Shown: positions 42,151-55,052 of the stretch, piece by piece
Position numbering within the stretch: the first letter of the stretch is position 1
How the letters are laid out: each line of letters begins with the position of its first letter
Source: Palaemon carinicauda
Taxonomy: Eukaryota > Arthropoda > Malacostraca > Decapoda > Palaemonidae
Direction of reading: 5' to 3'
Assembly (NCBI RefSeq): GCF_036898095.1
Contig: NC_090768.1
Span: 50,345,283 to 50,409,282, forward strand
Length of the DNA: 64,000 nt
Made by a program: the position numbers and the translations under genes
The notes under the pieces: model-generated
The model's database searches: none
Told to the model about the DNA's origin: nothing
The model's input: the letters and a program-made list of their open reading frames with translations, nothing else

Positions 42151-44512
42151 AATTACTTAAAACCATCGTTTCAATTTCCTATTATCTATTTCATTTGTTT
42201 TTTCTCCTTATAAGTTTACATTAAACAACATCGGCTCCCAAAATGACCCCTCCCTTAAGCCTTTCATAATTTCCTTCTGGTTCTTACCCAAGAATTTCCT
42301 TCTAGTTCTTACATAATCTATCTTTAATCTATGACAATTTCCTAAATCAAATTCATAGATCCTTATAAATATCCACACTCCAAACTCTGAGCTTCTCACT
42401 GTATTTTCTGATTTTTTATTCCATTTAACTTATGATTAGATATATCATACTGTACTTCATCACATTCCATGTGTTTTCATGAAGTCTCAACTAGGTACGC
42501 AAAGTGTTCTGTCCTTTATTTATACACCTACAACTAGATCACCCAATTCAGAGGTTATTTACATAAAATGTGTTCCAAAGAACAGAAGAGATTGATCAAA
42601 ATAAAAACTTAACATGAGCTTACTGAATGTCTTATAATTAGTTGTGGACAACTCTGTAGACAGCAAACAAATTTAAAACACTAAGTATATTCTAATGGAG
42701 ATCAAGGGATCATCCCAACAATGGCAACAAATTAATTTTTAAGCTAAATTTCATTATTTTAATACTCTAATGGAGTTCCTGTGCCATTCATTCTTCAATG
42801 GATAGTTCCAACTACAATAAAAAATGAAAATATTTTTGGCATGACATAAGTAAAACCCTTTGTTCCAGTTGAGACAAAATGCTGGGAAATATGGCAACTT
42901 TGATTCTCATACCTCTTTTAGTTGCAGCCTTGAATTGATTTATACTTCTCGATCAGCAGCTTCATATACCAGAACCTTTGCTATCTGAAATTGAGCTTTC
43001 GAGGCTTCAAATACTTTCTAAGGTTATTTTTTCTTCAGTAGATCAGAATACTATACCGTAAGTGAAAACTGAAAAAAGGAATAAGAAATAATCCTGTCCA
43101 AATGTTTCATTCAACTGAGAAAACCACTAATATTAAGTGGCAAAGCTGAACATCATGAAAAAATATACAGGAAACCAAGACCGAGCTAAACCAACCAAAC
43201 TCGTCCTCTTTCCTCACCGGCTGATGCTTACAAGCAATTTTATATCACCACTTGTATCTGGTATTCTAAAGGAACGCTAACTCTCTCATGTCTCATCCCA
43301 ACCAGTGCCAATAAAGGCATATACGTACTAGGCCTTTTACCTGTGTTTAAATATGAAAACTTATTTCTTTAAATAAACAAAAGGCAAAACTAGTAATATT
43401 ATTCTTTATAAGTACTTGATATTTAATTTGTAGTACTCTAGTATATTCTATGATGACATATAGTAAGGCAGTCAAGTATTCTTATATACTTATATTTAGA
43501 ATTGACAGCTTTCTAAGTACTATACCGAAAGTAAAAGCACTTAGCTGAAACAATGACATATAGGATTTATGTATTTGCTAACAAAAAAAATCTAAAAATT
43601 AGATAAAAGCTAACATTGAAAGCACTGAGGATAAATATTGTTAGTTCACTGACAAACACAAGGTAATTGCTTCATGACAAAACATGGTTTAAGTATACGT
43701 ACATGAAAAACTTAACCTTAGACGACATTTCATTTCTTGTTATTGTATCAATTATTTACATTATAATAAGTTCTAAACTAAATCTATATATACTGCATTC
43801 CTTTTCTTAATCTTATGCTGTTTACTTAAGAAATATCTTCTAGAATTTTATTCTAATTATTGACACACTTCCATAAACCTAAATAAAAAAAAAAACATAC
43901 CTATAATATTTCAGGACTGACAAAATATACATTTGAAGGGACATTTTTCTCGAGGACCCTTTTGTGAAAATTAAAAACTTCAGGAAACACAACTTGAGTT
44001 TCCTAATGCAATAGCGAAAGTGAGACGAAGTCGCAATGAAAATCATTCTTAGAACCAAACAGTATTCGTCAGGATGAAAAAAGTAAGCTAAGCAATGCAG
44101 ACTGACATAGGCATGCTTGAGTAAGTTACTGGATGCCCATATACCATGAGCTTTATCCCGAGTTAAATGTATCTTAGTAGATTTGTTGCATTTAGCTGTA
44201 TATTGAATGAAAACTAAGACTTAATTTTATAGTAGACAAACAAGTAAAGATGGGTAATCAATAAAATAGTTTCCCAGTGAAAGAAATATTGCTATTAGGG
44301 GCTGGAACAAGGAGAGACTAAAGAAAATGCATAGAATGATAGTTTTGTTAAAAGACAAGCACCAACTAGACACATAAGAATGGTTTGTTAGTTGATGAAC
44401 AACTATGTGAATAGATATTGGAATATCTAGCCACAACAAAATGAGCAGAATGAAAAGGTTAAGGAGTTACCGGATCCTCCCATAAATCTGCGTAGGTATA
44501 TTCTAGATGTAG
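42151..44512. other. AT-rich stretch without recognised gene
   Basis: Non-coding DNA. No repeat or gene that I can support. Confidence 0.5.
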
Positions 44513-44516
44513 TAAA

Positions 44517-44782
44517 CTCTTTTACCCCCAAAGGACGTACTGGTATGTTTCACAAAACTCATCCCTTTACCCCCATGGACGTACCGGTACGTCCTTGCAA
44601 AAAACTGCTATTTACATTTTTTTTTGCATATTTTTGATAATTTTTTGAGAAACTTCAGGCATTTTCCAAGAGAATGAGACCAACCCGACCTCTGTATGAG
44701 AAAAATTAAGGCTGTTAGAGCAATTTAAAAAAAAATATACTGCAAAATGTACTTGAAAAAAATGAGCCTGGGGTTAAAAGGG
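44517..44782 (+). mobile_element. piggyBac-like MITE, copy 2
   Basis: Same element as 33137-33441, including ggacgtactggtatgt and the perfect palindrome ggacgtaccggtacgtcc. Right flank is TTAA (44783-44786); left flank has decayed (TAAA). Shorter near the right end. Confidence 0.72.
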
Positions 44783-45296
44783 TTAATATGTTGTGGATTA
44801 AAGTGTAATGAGAGGTATGAAGTGTAGCCATAGAATAAGAGATTATTTGAATTGGAAGGAAAATGGAAATGTGACCTTACTGTGTCGTGTATGGTAGTTC
44901 TATGTTGATGTCAAAGCCAAGTATCCATTAACCCGAGGGTGTGCTCAACTTGCATCAATACAGCCTAAGAGGAGATGATTGGTTCCTTAGTTGTTAATTT
45001 TAATGGTAGAAATATATGACTGTTGAGGGAACAAGAACCAACAAATGAAATACAGACCTTTGATTTGGCTGCATTTTGACACATTCAATCAGATATCAAA
45101 TCTTAATAAAATGAATAATTTCTAGACTCTGCTAAGGTTCATAAGGCATACGACTTGAAGCTAGCTAAATATCAATGCCTATCTTAAAATTCTGTATTTC
45201 CCAGTTCTTTTACTTCAATAGCCTTTCTTCTCCAGTATTGTATTGCACCTATTGTAGGGTAATGCAACGATAATAGCTTGGACACGTCAATTTCAG

Positions 45297-45417
45297 TTTC
45301 AATATACAAAGTTTGAACGTATTCACCAACCTGTTGACATCACTAATCAGTGAGGTAGCAGGAGGAGATGTATACATCCTACTGGAATCCAAAATGGAAC
45401 CCAAAGAGAAGCAATCG
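45297..45417 (+). other. Possible coding exon (unidentified)
   Basis: Plus-strand frame open from 45277 to the TAG at 45451-45453 (59 codons, no early ATG), with AGGDVYILLESKMEPKEKQS. It is bounded by a plausible acceptor (gtcaatttcag) and a strong donor (tcg then gtgagt). The amino acid run is protein-like. A GACGAAGG-head repeat begins right after it. Family unknown. Confidence 0.3.
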
Positions 45418-45427
45418 GTGAGTGCTT

Positions 45428-45698
45428 CTGTAGCAGGCAGTAGTCGTATGTAGAACGGCACCTCGTAGTATCAGGGAATATTGAGGAAGGAGAAGACTAA
45501 TTGGTAAGGAACCTCTGGCAGTGGTTCTAACACGGCCCAGTTACTATACCGACACCCTATAAGGGTGAGCGAGCTGGGTATATTCCTGGCATTCCATGCA
45601 ACTTTTTTCTCTGGTATATTCAGCAGTATTTATACCTTAGAAATGGTGCTATAAGGAGCATTTCACGGAGCGACACAGGTTGAGCCCAGAAAAGCCAT
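45428..45698 (-). repeat. GACGAAGG-head repeat, minus-oriented copy
   Basis: Contains the body (acctcgtagtatcaggga, ggcccagttactataccg, ccctataagggtgagcga) and one terminal arm (ttctctggtatattcagc, gcatttcacggagcgacaca, agcccagaaaa). The other arm is missing. Confidence 0.7.
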
Positions 45699-45951
45699 AT
45701 TTAATGACCGCCTCTTGTTGGCAGTCATTAGGGACTCCAGTAAATTAGCCTGATCTGGAGAAAAAGTAGATTATGTAACTGACCTATTTTATTTTAAAAA
45801 TGCTTACAGGAGAGCCAAGGCTTCATAAGCATATGTAAATTAACATTAGTAGACTTCCCTTTTACGTGAGACATCAATTTATCCACTTTGTCTGCAAAGA
45901 TACTCGAATAACTGCAGCATTACACGACACTGAAGAATAAGCATTGTTAGA

Positions 45952-47088
45952 ACTTAACAGAAGCAATTTCTTTGAGAATATTTCTGAAATAATTTTCCGT
46001 AAAGCCTGATGCAGATTCATAATCCGTGTCGGTTTGATACAAATCAGCAACTACCTTACCTTTAGGATCCTATCATCGTGAAGCATTCACTATTGAAAAC
46101 TCAGGATTTCCCTTTTGCTTATAATAAGGGTAACTGCAGAACCAGTGCCAGCCATAGAAATTCCATGACTCATTTCTCATTTAAATGCTAGCCCAAATAT
46201 TAATACAATTAGCGACGAAGCCTATATAAGGCAGCATTAGGCTACTTCCATCCAAATCGTGCTACAACTAAGCCTAAGCTCAGGCTGTTACATTACTTAA
46301 AATTGATGTTCCTGGCATCATTATTAATAATGGCACTAAGAGGTCGCTCACGCACGCTTGCTTCAGTGGGAGGAGGGATATGTGGATTCACACTCCTGAC
46401 CCGGTCTCCTATCTAGGAATCAAGTGGTTGTGAAGAGCTGATCTGACTGTGTAAAGCAATTTGAGAAAGCAAAGCACATAGAGGGGCTATCGATTCTATA
46501 ATGTGCTGCGTATCATCAGAACCCTTATTGAATAGTACACTAGAAACACTAGGCAAAATATAAGTAGTTAGCCTAAGGTTCGGATAAGGGCAGCCTGGGC
46601 CAGGACAACTGCCATCTCCCAAAGGCATGTTAAGCCTTCTTAGATTGCATCAAAATTGCAAACATTTCCATAAAAAACAGAAAATTGCTTATTAAGCATG
46701 AAGATGAGTAGAATCCACCCAACCACCACCTAAATCCACTTGCCTAGTTTTATTATGATACTCCCCTAAATTAAAATAAGCTTTTCTTTTAACGCTTAGA
46801 GACCTTTTCACAAACCCATTCAGACATTAGTTTAACATGTTCTTCCATAAAAGGGACTGTTAAGCTATCACATTCAGAACATTATCAACCTAAAGCCCAG
46901 TATTGCCCAACTTGTAACACAAGGATACGAGGATCCTTATAATCGAGTAACAAATCCCTTGAACAATTAGCACATGAATGCATATCAAAGCCAGAGAAAG
47001 ATATCCCTAATGAAGCTAAAGCTAAATAATACTTCATAACAAACTTTAAATCTGTATATGTTGACCAACAAGAAACGAGTGCGACCAT
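45952..47088 (-). pseudogene. Decayed retroelement gag-like sequence
   Basis: Minus strand, broken by stops and frameshifts. Protein-like pieces in order: HSCANCSRDLLLDYKDPRIL with a C-x2-C pair (about 46890-47000); a piece with GSCPGPGCPYPNLRL, IESIAPLCALLSQIALHSQ (46413-46628); and DPKGKVVADLYQTDTDYESA followed by GFTENYFRNILKEIASVKF and a stop (45952-46071). An N-terminal cysteine-containing part, a Pro-rich part and a C-terminal part in this order suggest the Gag of a retrotransposon. It is not obviously the DIRS Gag of this window. Class unknown. Confidence 0.35.
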
Positions 47089-49311
47089 GACACTGATGAC
47101 AAGTAGATTGAAATTGGTGTGCCCAAGCCATTATTATTACCATACAACCCCATATAGATGCAATATGGTGCTAAAGGGGTAAGGTTATTAAAGTGAGATA
47201 TAACAGGATATTTTTAATTTTAGGATAGGCTTCAACATTTACCTTAGTTTTGAGCAGGAAGCTTCATGAACCTCAGGTGAGATTCATAAAAATATAACAG
47301 AATTTACAAGGAGAGCAAAGTCAAAGGCTGAAAAAAAAAGAGGCTACTTGCATGAAATTGAAAGTCGACTTTAAATCAAGTTGTATCTGTCTAGGTATAG
47401 CCCATGGTAAAAGCGCATTAACAGTACTTCTCTGGCAGTGTTCTGGCCATGCTGTATGACCAAATTAACACTGATACAGTGTCTATGTTTGGGCTTCATG
47501 TCCCTTTTATTACAAGTTCAGTATAGGCTAATCTCTTAAGGAGATGATGAAGGTCGTCTCAGGGGAGACCTAAAACCTGCAACTTTAACTTTTAACTTTT
47601 TAAGGAATTGCATTTAGACAAAATGTTATTGGAATGCCTCTTACCAACCAGATAACTTGAAACAAACACAGCAAATGTGATGCTTTATATTGTTTCCTAA
47701 ACTATCAATGAATAAACTATATATTCCTAGAGAAGAATTTGAAAAATATATAGCAGTCTAATTTAAAGATAGCTAAAACATTCCAAAGAAGTTACTGTAT
47801 ATAGAAAAAGATAAGAAGAAAGAAGTCACAAATATAAATAAAATTATCTTTAAAACAGTTCTGCAGATCACAGAACATGAGAACTTAAAAATTATTCTTA
47901 ATTTTTTTAAGGACTTTTTTTTTTTTTTTTTTTGCAATTTCCCAAGAACAATGTGAAGGGCCAATGTCAAAATACTTAGCACATGGCTGACTCGTATTAC
48001 GAGATATATAATGAAGAAAGAGCAAGTCAGATACTATAATCAAGAATTGTACTCTTTTAGTATAAAAATATCCCCTAGTAAAATGCCAAGTAGGATAAAC
48101 AAAAGCAAAATAATTGTAACAAAGGAAAAAAAAATAAAAACAAGAATGCCCAAGCAAACTACAAAAAAAAAAAACTTTGACTATTCCACATATAAAGCTT
48201 ACATTACAGGCATTTTTTTGTTATTCAAATACCAACTAAAACAAATTAGTTATGTGGTATGTACATGTACGCACAGTTTCAAAAACGGAAGAATGAAAAA
48301 TCTTTAAAAAATGTAATTATTATGAGACTTGCGTACTAACAGCGTGTGAATTCACATTACAAGTTCAATTGTCTTCAGTAAAAATAGTGTATATGTAATT
48401 AAAATTAATGAATCCGAACAATGGGGACAATAAATTCTCAAGGTGTTTAAATTTTGAATTTGAAAACATGAAGAACAGGAATGCACTGTTCTATAAAAAG
48501 ACTAAATTCCAAATTGAATTGAATTAACTATATGTTTAATTTGCATATACTTTTATTGTTTCAAAGCCACATATAATTCTAAAGCACCCTTTTTTTGAAA
48601 ATATGTCAAATACTGATATTAATATGCAACATTCAATAACTAACTACAAGACAACACATTTAGTGCAACAAAGCGTGTCAACTTACCAAAAGTGTATGAT
48701 TACCTTTGAAAAAAGTGGTGTGCCTCATTTTACAGTACCAATTTAGCATACTAAGAGCCTATTTATGAAAAGACAATCCATAAATTAACTACACAAGACA
48801 CCTTTGATAAAAAAAAATATCCCTGTACATATAGATATAAGATTAATCCACACTGAAGTGCTAAGATCATAAAACATGTAAGTAAATGATTCAACTTTAC
48901 ATTATTTCATTACAAAACACTACTGAAGCTAGAAAATCAGTATCTTAGAATCAAATAACATAATTGCTAGGCTGCCTTAAAAGTCAAAACTGTTTCCACA
49001 TTCTTGTATTCATTATAATCAACAACCAAGGTTGGTCTTACTTTTAGTAGACGGCTCTTATGAAACTACTTAAACAATAAGTGACAAACATACTCACTTT
49101 GTTTCTTTCTTATAAGTGACCAAAGTATGCCCAAACATTTACAGTATTTCTTAACCCATGACAGCCTTTATCAGTAATCAGAAAGTGAAAACATTAACAG
49201 TGAACTAGAAAAAGCAAGCACAGTAAGCTTCCACACAAAAATGTCCATATGTGAAAGAAAGAAATATAAAACAAATGTCATCATACATAAACCACTGAAG
49301 TCAGACCTTAC
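47089..49311. other. AT-rich stretch without recognised gene
   Basis: Includes a poly-T run of 19 near 47917-47935. No gene seen. Short Lys-rich and Ile-rich open frames here are explained by base composition. Confidence 0.5.
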
Positions 49312-49349
49312 CATTCCTGGGTCTTTTGGTAACAGATACCAATATCATC
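49312..49349 (-). other. Possible 38-nt micro-exon (unidentified)
   Basis: On the minus strand, a very good acceptor (tatttcagttttcag) and a good donor (gtaagg) bracket 38 nt that read DDIGICYQKTQE in one frame, ending in phase 2. The splice signals are the best pair I saw in the window, but the segment is short and the protein cannot be identified. Confidence 0.3.
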
Positions 49350-50589
49350 CTGAAAACTGAAATAATTGCAGCACCTTTTATGATACTACCAGATTACCTA
49401 TTTCCTTATATAACTAGGGTCTTTTATTTTAGCCTTGAAATAAAAGACAAATGTAACAGTATTCATGGTTAAATAACAAGAAACACTTTTAAAATATTCA
49501 GTTATATAGCAACAAATAAAAAGGACAAAACTCCATTTTTGCCAAAAGGCTTGGAAATTCCTTTATATATTAGCATGTCTCAACTTTCTCTCCCCTATTA
49601 TATAACCGAGTATCCAGTGCTGTATTTAGTCTTACTGTATATAACTCGACGCTTGTTTGTATTTTCAGTTGAGATGCATTCACAATTAGACGAGCGTGAA
49701 TTCACTTTGACTGGAAGGACAAAAGCATCAAGATACTAAGTCCAATTAAAATACACATACTCGGGTAAAATATGAGAAAGTAGGTTGCGACTGATACTGT
49801 TATACTGTGTGAGTGAATTGTCATGTCCTTGTGTAATACTCTACGGGATTTTTATCTTATCTATTAAAGCCTATACTGTATTTGGAGTTATACATTTGTG
49901 AAAAAATACATACTTATGTAAAACAAGACCCTAGCTATGAATAATCAAATTCTGAATAGGTAACCCAATAATGGTAAGGTATGACTAAAAGAAATAAAGG
50001 AAATAAGTGGTGCATGGAAATTTTAAAAGGTCGTATGTGATTATTTCCTTCTCCATGAACTGAACTTTCTATACCTCCCTTTCTCAGTCTTGCCTTTGAT
50101 TTCCTTTTTTTTATTCGTCACTAAGGTTTTACCAAAACTTTTCAATTCCTTGACAAGGATACAAATATCTTTTTATTTATTTCTAATCAAAATTACAAAT
50201 ATCTCATACTAATAACACTTTCTATTGTACAATATACTGTATTGCATATCAATTTCTTGCAATTTCATAAAGCCAGTAACTGTACAGTATTGTAATGAGA
50301 ATACCCGAGAGTCAATTATATCCAGCCTAGAATCTCTTCGTTTTAATCATCAAATTAAATTTACAAAATTATGTATTATGAAATTTTCATATGTACCCAG
50401 TACATATGAAAACATACATAGTACCTCACAGGCTAGTATAAGTATAAATGAGGGTGTCATATATAATACTGAGAAAATTTTAAGAAACTTTTCCTTGTAA
50501 GAGATGGCTCATTGCTGCACTACACTAGATTACATTTTTTCTACAATATGTTAAATTTTTCTACATGATATAGTGTAGACCTACAAGGT

Positions 50590-50695
50590 TTGGATGGAGT
50601 AAAGAAATATTCAACCAACAAGACCAAATGATATATCAAACATTGGATGGAGTAAAGAAATATTCAACCAACAAGACCAAATGATATATCAAACA
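50590..50695. repeat. Tandem duplication, 2 x 53 bp
   Basis: Unit starting ttggatggagtaaagaaata, repeated twice without visible differences. Confidence 0.95.
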
Positions 50696-50916
50696 TACTA
50701 AGTGTTTTCAAACTCAAAGAAACAAGAATATAAAATTTTGTGAACCTAAAATCACCAGAATAGACCGGAATTAATCATGCATAAGAATGAAAAAATAAAT
50801 AGTCCTGATCACTTTAAAGTGATAATTGATGTAAGGTTCACTTCATTGACATTTTATCAATGCCACAATCATTTATAAGAATCTCTACAGTATGTTGACT
50901 TGGAAGGGTCAGTTAA

Positions 50917-51216
50917 CCCTTTTACCCCCAGGCTATTTGGAACTTTCCAACCCTTAACACCCAGGGGTTATTTTTTTTCAAGCACATTTTGCAGTATATT
51001 TTTTTTAAATTGCTCTAGTAACAGCCTTAACTTTTGTCATAGAGAGGTCAGGTTGGTCTCATTCTCTTGGAAAATGCCTGTAGTTTCTCAAAAAATTATC
51101 AAAAATATGCAAAAAATGTAAATAGCAGTTTTTTGCAAGGACGTACTGGTACGTCCATGGGGGTAAAGGGATGAGTTTTGTGAAACGTACCAGTACGTCC
51201 TTTGGGGGTAAAAGGA
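50917..51216 (-). mobile_element. piggyBac-like MITE, copy 3
   Basis: 300 bp, flanked by TTAA on both sides (50913-50916, 51217-51220). Ends cccttttaccccc and gggggtaaaagga. Reverse orientation relative to copies 1 and 2; palindromes near 51138-51157 and 51185-51202. Confidence 0.8.
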
Positions 51217-52163
51217 TTAATGAGAACTTCTAGGACAAACATTCTAAAGGCTTCAGTAGCAATTTTAAAAGCCTTCAATGAAAAGCATTTGTGGAATTAT
51301 AATTTCTTAATAATCCCAAACAACAGATAAAATTACAAAATGCTCAGGTGCACGGACATAGTGAAAGTTAGGGATCCAAATCTCAGTTTAATATTGAAAC
51401 CAAGTTTCGGGTAAATACTATTGCAATTTCTTGTCAGTTCTGTGTAATTTTCCACTAAATAGAATAAAAAATCTATTCAATTCTACTAACTACTGTGTAC
51501 CATATAGTCCTGACAACTAATTAAATGATTAACAATGGTAAAATAGTATAAAAGTGATCAACCATATAAAGTTATGTAAATCTTATTAGCAAATGTAAAC
51601 AGCTTGCATATTCAGTGTAAAAGACCCGAGAGAGAGAGAGAGGCATTCTCCGAGATATCTATCTAAAAGCCAAACTATGGTAGCAACACAGCAAGCATCA
51701 AATCCTAACATACTAATGGGTATGAAACAATTAAGTAAATAATGTTACTCAACAAATAAGTAACCCTGACATAACCAGGCAAAAAACATAGGAATTTCTA
51801 TCGATTGTAATTTATTTTAAAGTTATGACTTCGATATAATATTTTTGACATAAAACTAAAACAGTGAAAGTGTTAAACAAAAAACAATGAAAATTCTCAC
51901 TCAAAAAAGAAAACACTAATAATAAATACATTGTACGATTTAGTACTGTACTATGTGACAGTCTCCCACTGAAACTTGAAACCCAACTGACCAAAACTGG
52001 TGAAATAAAGTAAGCAATAACCACCTATAGTTGGTTACTATATAGTTTTCCTGTTAGTTTAGAAAACATTTGACAATTTGACAGAGCAAAATACAGTACA
52101 GATAGCCAACATACGCATGCTTTGATCTCCTCATGATGCAAAATCTAAAATAATTTTTCTGTT

Positions 52164-52343
52164 CCATAAGTACAAATCTCTCTTACACATTATTTGTACA
52201 TACTACTTGCTTTTGTGAAGGATAGCAGACACGGAATTGTGCTATGCCTTCTCCCATAAGTACAAATCTCTCTTACACATTATTTGTACATACTACTTGC
52301 TTTTGTGAAGGATAGCAGACATGGAATTGTGTTATGCCTTCTC
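52164..52343. repeat. Tandem duplication, 2 x 90 bp
   Basis: Unit starting ccataagtacaaatctctct and ending atgccttctc, repeated with two or three differences (for example agacacgg/agacatgg). Lies just before the 46-bp array. Confidence 0.92.
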
Positions 52344-52390
52344 CCAGTAGAGAAGTCAGCTGCTAGAGGAGAGCCCCAACTCAAATGCTT

Positions 52391-52574
52391 ACAAGCCTCC
52401 CTGGTAAGACCTCGTAAGCATTATTACCGATTGCCTTCAAGCATCCCTGGTAAGACCTCGTAAGCATTATTACCGATTGCCTTCAAGCATCCCTGGTAAG
52501 ACCTCGTAAGCATTATTACCGATTGCCTTCAAGCATCCCTGGTAAGACCTCGTAAGCATTATTACCGATTGCCT
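52391..52574. repeat. Tandem array, 4 x 46 bp
   Basis: Unit catccctggtaagacctcgt then aagcattattaccgattgcc and ttcaag. Four units with an exact 46-bp period; the first differs slightly (cctccctgg, acaag). The units touch one another without spacers, so this is a minisatellite. Confidence 0.95.
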
Positions 52575-53296
52575 AAGTGAGCACACAGCAACAGACTAGC
52601 ATTTTGCAATTCCTAGTAACGGATAATTTTCATTCATCTCAAAGCAATTCAAATAAAAAATAAAAAGTTCTGCAAATAGCATCATAACTAGTGGATATTT
52701 AATTGATTTTTCAAATAGTATATACAGCATTAATCTAACTTTTTCACTAAAAGGTATTTCTAAAATCAACAATATCTTACTTTTGAAATAAGGTGCTTAC
52801 TGACGACCGAGACCTAGCCCCATGCTCTCGCACGCTGACCCGGGTCGCCTCAGGGCGAGTATCCATCCGCCACAGAGGGACCAACTAGAGAAAACGGAGA
52901 TAGGGGAAACTACACAAAATTCTGGTTGGTTGGGAGGAGAATCCCAGATACTCCTAAGAAAGTAGTTCGAGGTAAGTACTCCGTGTTGGAACAAATCTTA
53001 CTTTTGAAATAAGGTTTACCAAGATTTTTTGGCAGATATCATGTACTGTACTAACACTTCCATGCAAACATATAGAGAAAGTACGGCCAAAGGAAATTAC
53101 CTGATCATTAATTTTCTGGCAAGATATTGCAACTTGGAGATAAAAATTATCTTTATATAATAGAACTATTCCTCCAAATGTTGCACAAGACATAGGTTAG
53201 TAGCAACCTGCGACGGTGATATAGGGATGAAAAAAACCCTAATAATTTCAGATGCTAGCATAGTTCTTAAATGTGTAAATTAATCTTCTAGATTGT

Positions 53297-53697
53297 ATTT
53301 CTGGGCTCAACCTGTGTCGCTTCGTGAAATGCTCCTTAAAGCACCATTTCAAAGGTATAAATACTGCTAAATTCACGGGTGCTAACAAGGAATGATGGGA
53401 GAAGGTTAGGTAGCAGTAGCTTAGCTGTAGTGAACGACACCTCATAGTAACGGGGAATTTTGAGGAGGGAGAAGTCTAATTGGAAAGGGATCTCTGGTAG
53501 TGGTCTCACTTGCCCCAGTTTTAATACCGACACCCTTTAGGGGTGAGCGAGCTGGATATATTCCTAGCATTCTATGCAACTTTTTTCTCTGGTACATTTA
53601 TTAGTATTTATACCTTTGAAATGATGCTTTAAAGAGCATTTCACGGAGCGACACAGGTTGAGCCCAGAAATAGATTTTTCCTTCGTCAAAATCCCTT
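53297..53697. mobile_element. GACGAAGG-head element, best copy with both terminal arms
   Basis: Left arm tttctgggctcaacctgtgt then cgcttcgtgaaatgctcctt and accatttcaaaggtataaat (53297-53367). Right arm is its inverted copy (about 53602-53671), followed by tagatttttccttcgtcaaa and atccc. Interior contains acgacacctcatagta, cccagttttaataccgaca and ttctatgcaac. Long terminal inverted repeats and no coding capacity make it a MITE or fold-back element. At the left end the outer head has been lost, and no clear target duplication remains. Confidence 0.7.
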
Positions 53698-54359
53698 TTC
53701 TTATTAAAGCCTCATACACAACTGTCACACCCTTCTTGGTCAATATGTTTGATATTAAAAGTTCCTTCCTCTCACTACTCACATGGAATGAGCCAGGCAC
53801 AGAATAACACTGCTACCAACAAAAAATATGGATGATGGATGAAAGTACCATGTATAGCACAACAATTGATCTACTGTATATAACCGAGGCTGTAAAAAAA
53901 CATTGTTCACCAAATTTAAGATGCTATAACTTTATTACTGCTAGAGCAATAGTGTCTATATTTGCATCCATACCTGGTTACCTCAGACCAAGAAGAGCAT
54001 TAAAGCCATTCAATCACTTGTATAAACCATAGAAATCCAATTGGACGCAAAATGTTGCTACACATCACCTTTAGTGACATTATCTCCATGCCATGAGAGG
54101 TATTCATATATGGTACAACCATGGGTGTTATACCTACTCCGTTCCACGTATCTGTACTTACCCCACTGAATACGACGGATATTTGCAGCGGACCACTGCT
54201 CCTTGTGCCTAACATCTTTTGCCTAAATAATATCAGTATAGAACACTGAAATACAATATTCTTTATCTGTTCTACCCAAATCTCATGGATAAATGAAAGT
54301 GTTTTCTACTCCATAGAGCATGGTAACGAAGTAATTAGAATAATATGAGTTTATACATA

Positions 54360-54600
54360 CATATACCAAGGCAGTTTACCCAATTTTGGGGGGTAGCCGA
54401 CATCAACAAATGAAACAAAAACAAAAAAGGGGACCTTTCCTCTCTACGTTCCTCCCAGCCTAACAAGGGACTCAACCGAGTTCAGCTGGTACTGCTAGGG
54501 TGCCACAGCCCACCCTCCCCCCGTTATCCACCACAGATGAAGCTTCATAATGCATAATGCTGAATCCCCTACTGCTGCAGCATTATGAGCATTATTAGTT
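54360..54600 (+). repeat. Interspersed repeat (retroposon-like)
   Basis: GC-richer segment starting atataccaaggcag and containing aattttggggggtagccgac, cgttcctcccagcctaacaa, gagttcagctggtactgcta and cagatgaagcttcataatgc. I recognise it from memory as a repeat frequent in decapod genomes; its class is unknown to me. Confidence 0.5.
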
Positions 54601-55007
54601 TATAAAAGACTAATTTGTGCTTCTGCAAGATCCAAGGCTAGTAATGATATCTGCACATGAGGTTTCTTCTATGTGGTTGAATTTTAACCTGGACATTTAA
54701 TGCAACATTAAATAAAAATAAGAGGTTTGTTTGTTGTATGAACACATTGCATAAATCTTAACATCGAGTGGAGTATCGATAAAAATCCCAAAATTCATTA
54801 ATGGGTCTCTAGTTTCCCACTTCCCTAAGTATAAAATATAAATTTCTTCACTCAAATGTGTACATAATTTCCAAAAGGAATTTTTTTATTAGTCTTTAAT
54901 ATGTTTTTTTGCAAATAAGGAAGTAATATATTCAGTTTGGGTGAACATACTGTAATGCTAAACACTGATAACATAAGTGTAATTGTTGATACACTGTATA
55001 TGAAGCC

Positions 55008-55052
55008 TCATCACCATCTTCTCCTCCTATGCCTATTGATGCAAAGGGCCTC
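55008..55052 (-). repeat. Non-LTR retrotransposon 3'-end fragment
   Basis: tcaccatcttctcctcctat then gcctattgatgcaaagggcc, the same tail as at 10869-10919 (minus strand reads EALCINRHRRRR). Confidence 0.55.

Noticed and set aside
48011..48307. 98-codon Lys-rich frame
   Set aside because: Explained by A-rich sequence; no domain, low complexity.
52391..52574. CRISPR-like regular repeats
   Set aside because: Units of 46 bp touch each other without unique spacers, and the genome is eukaryotic. This is a minisatellite.
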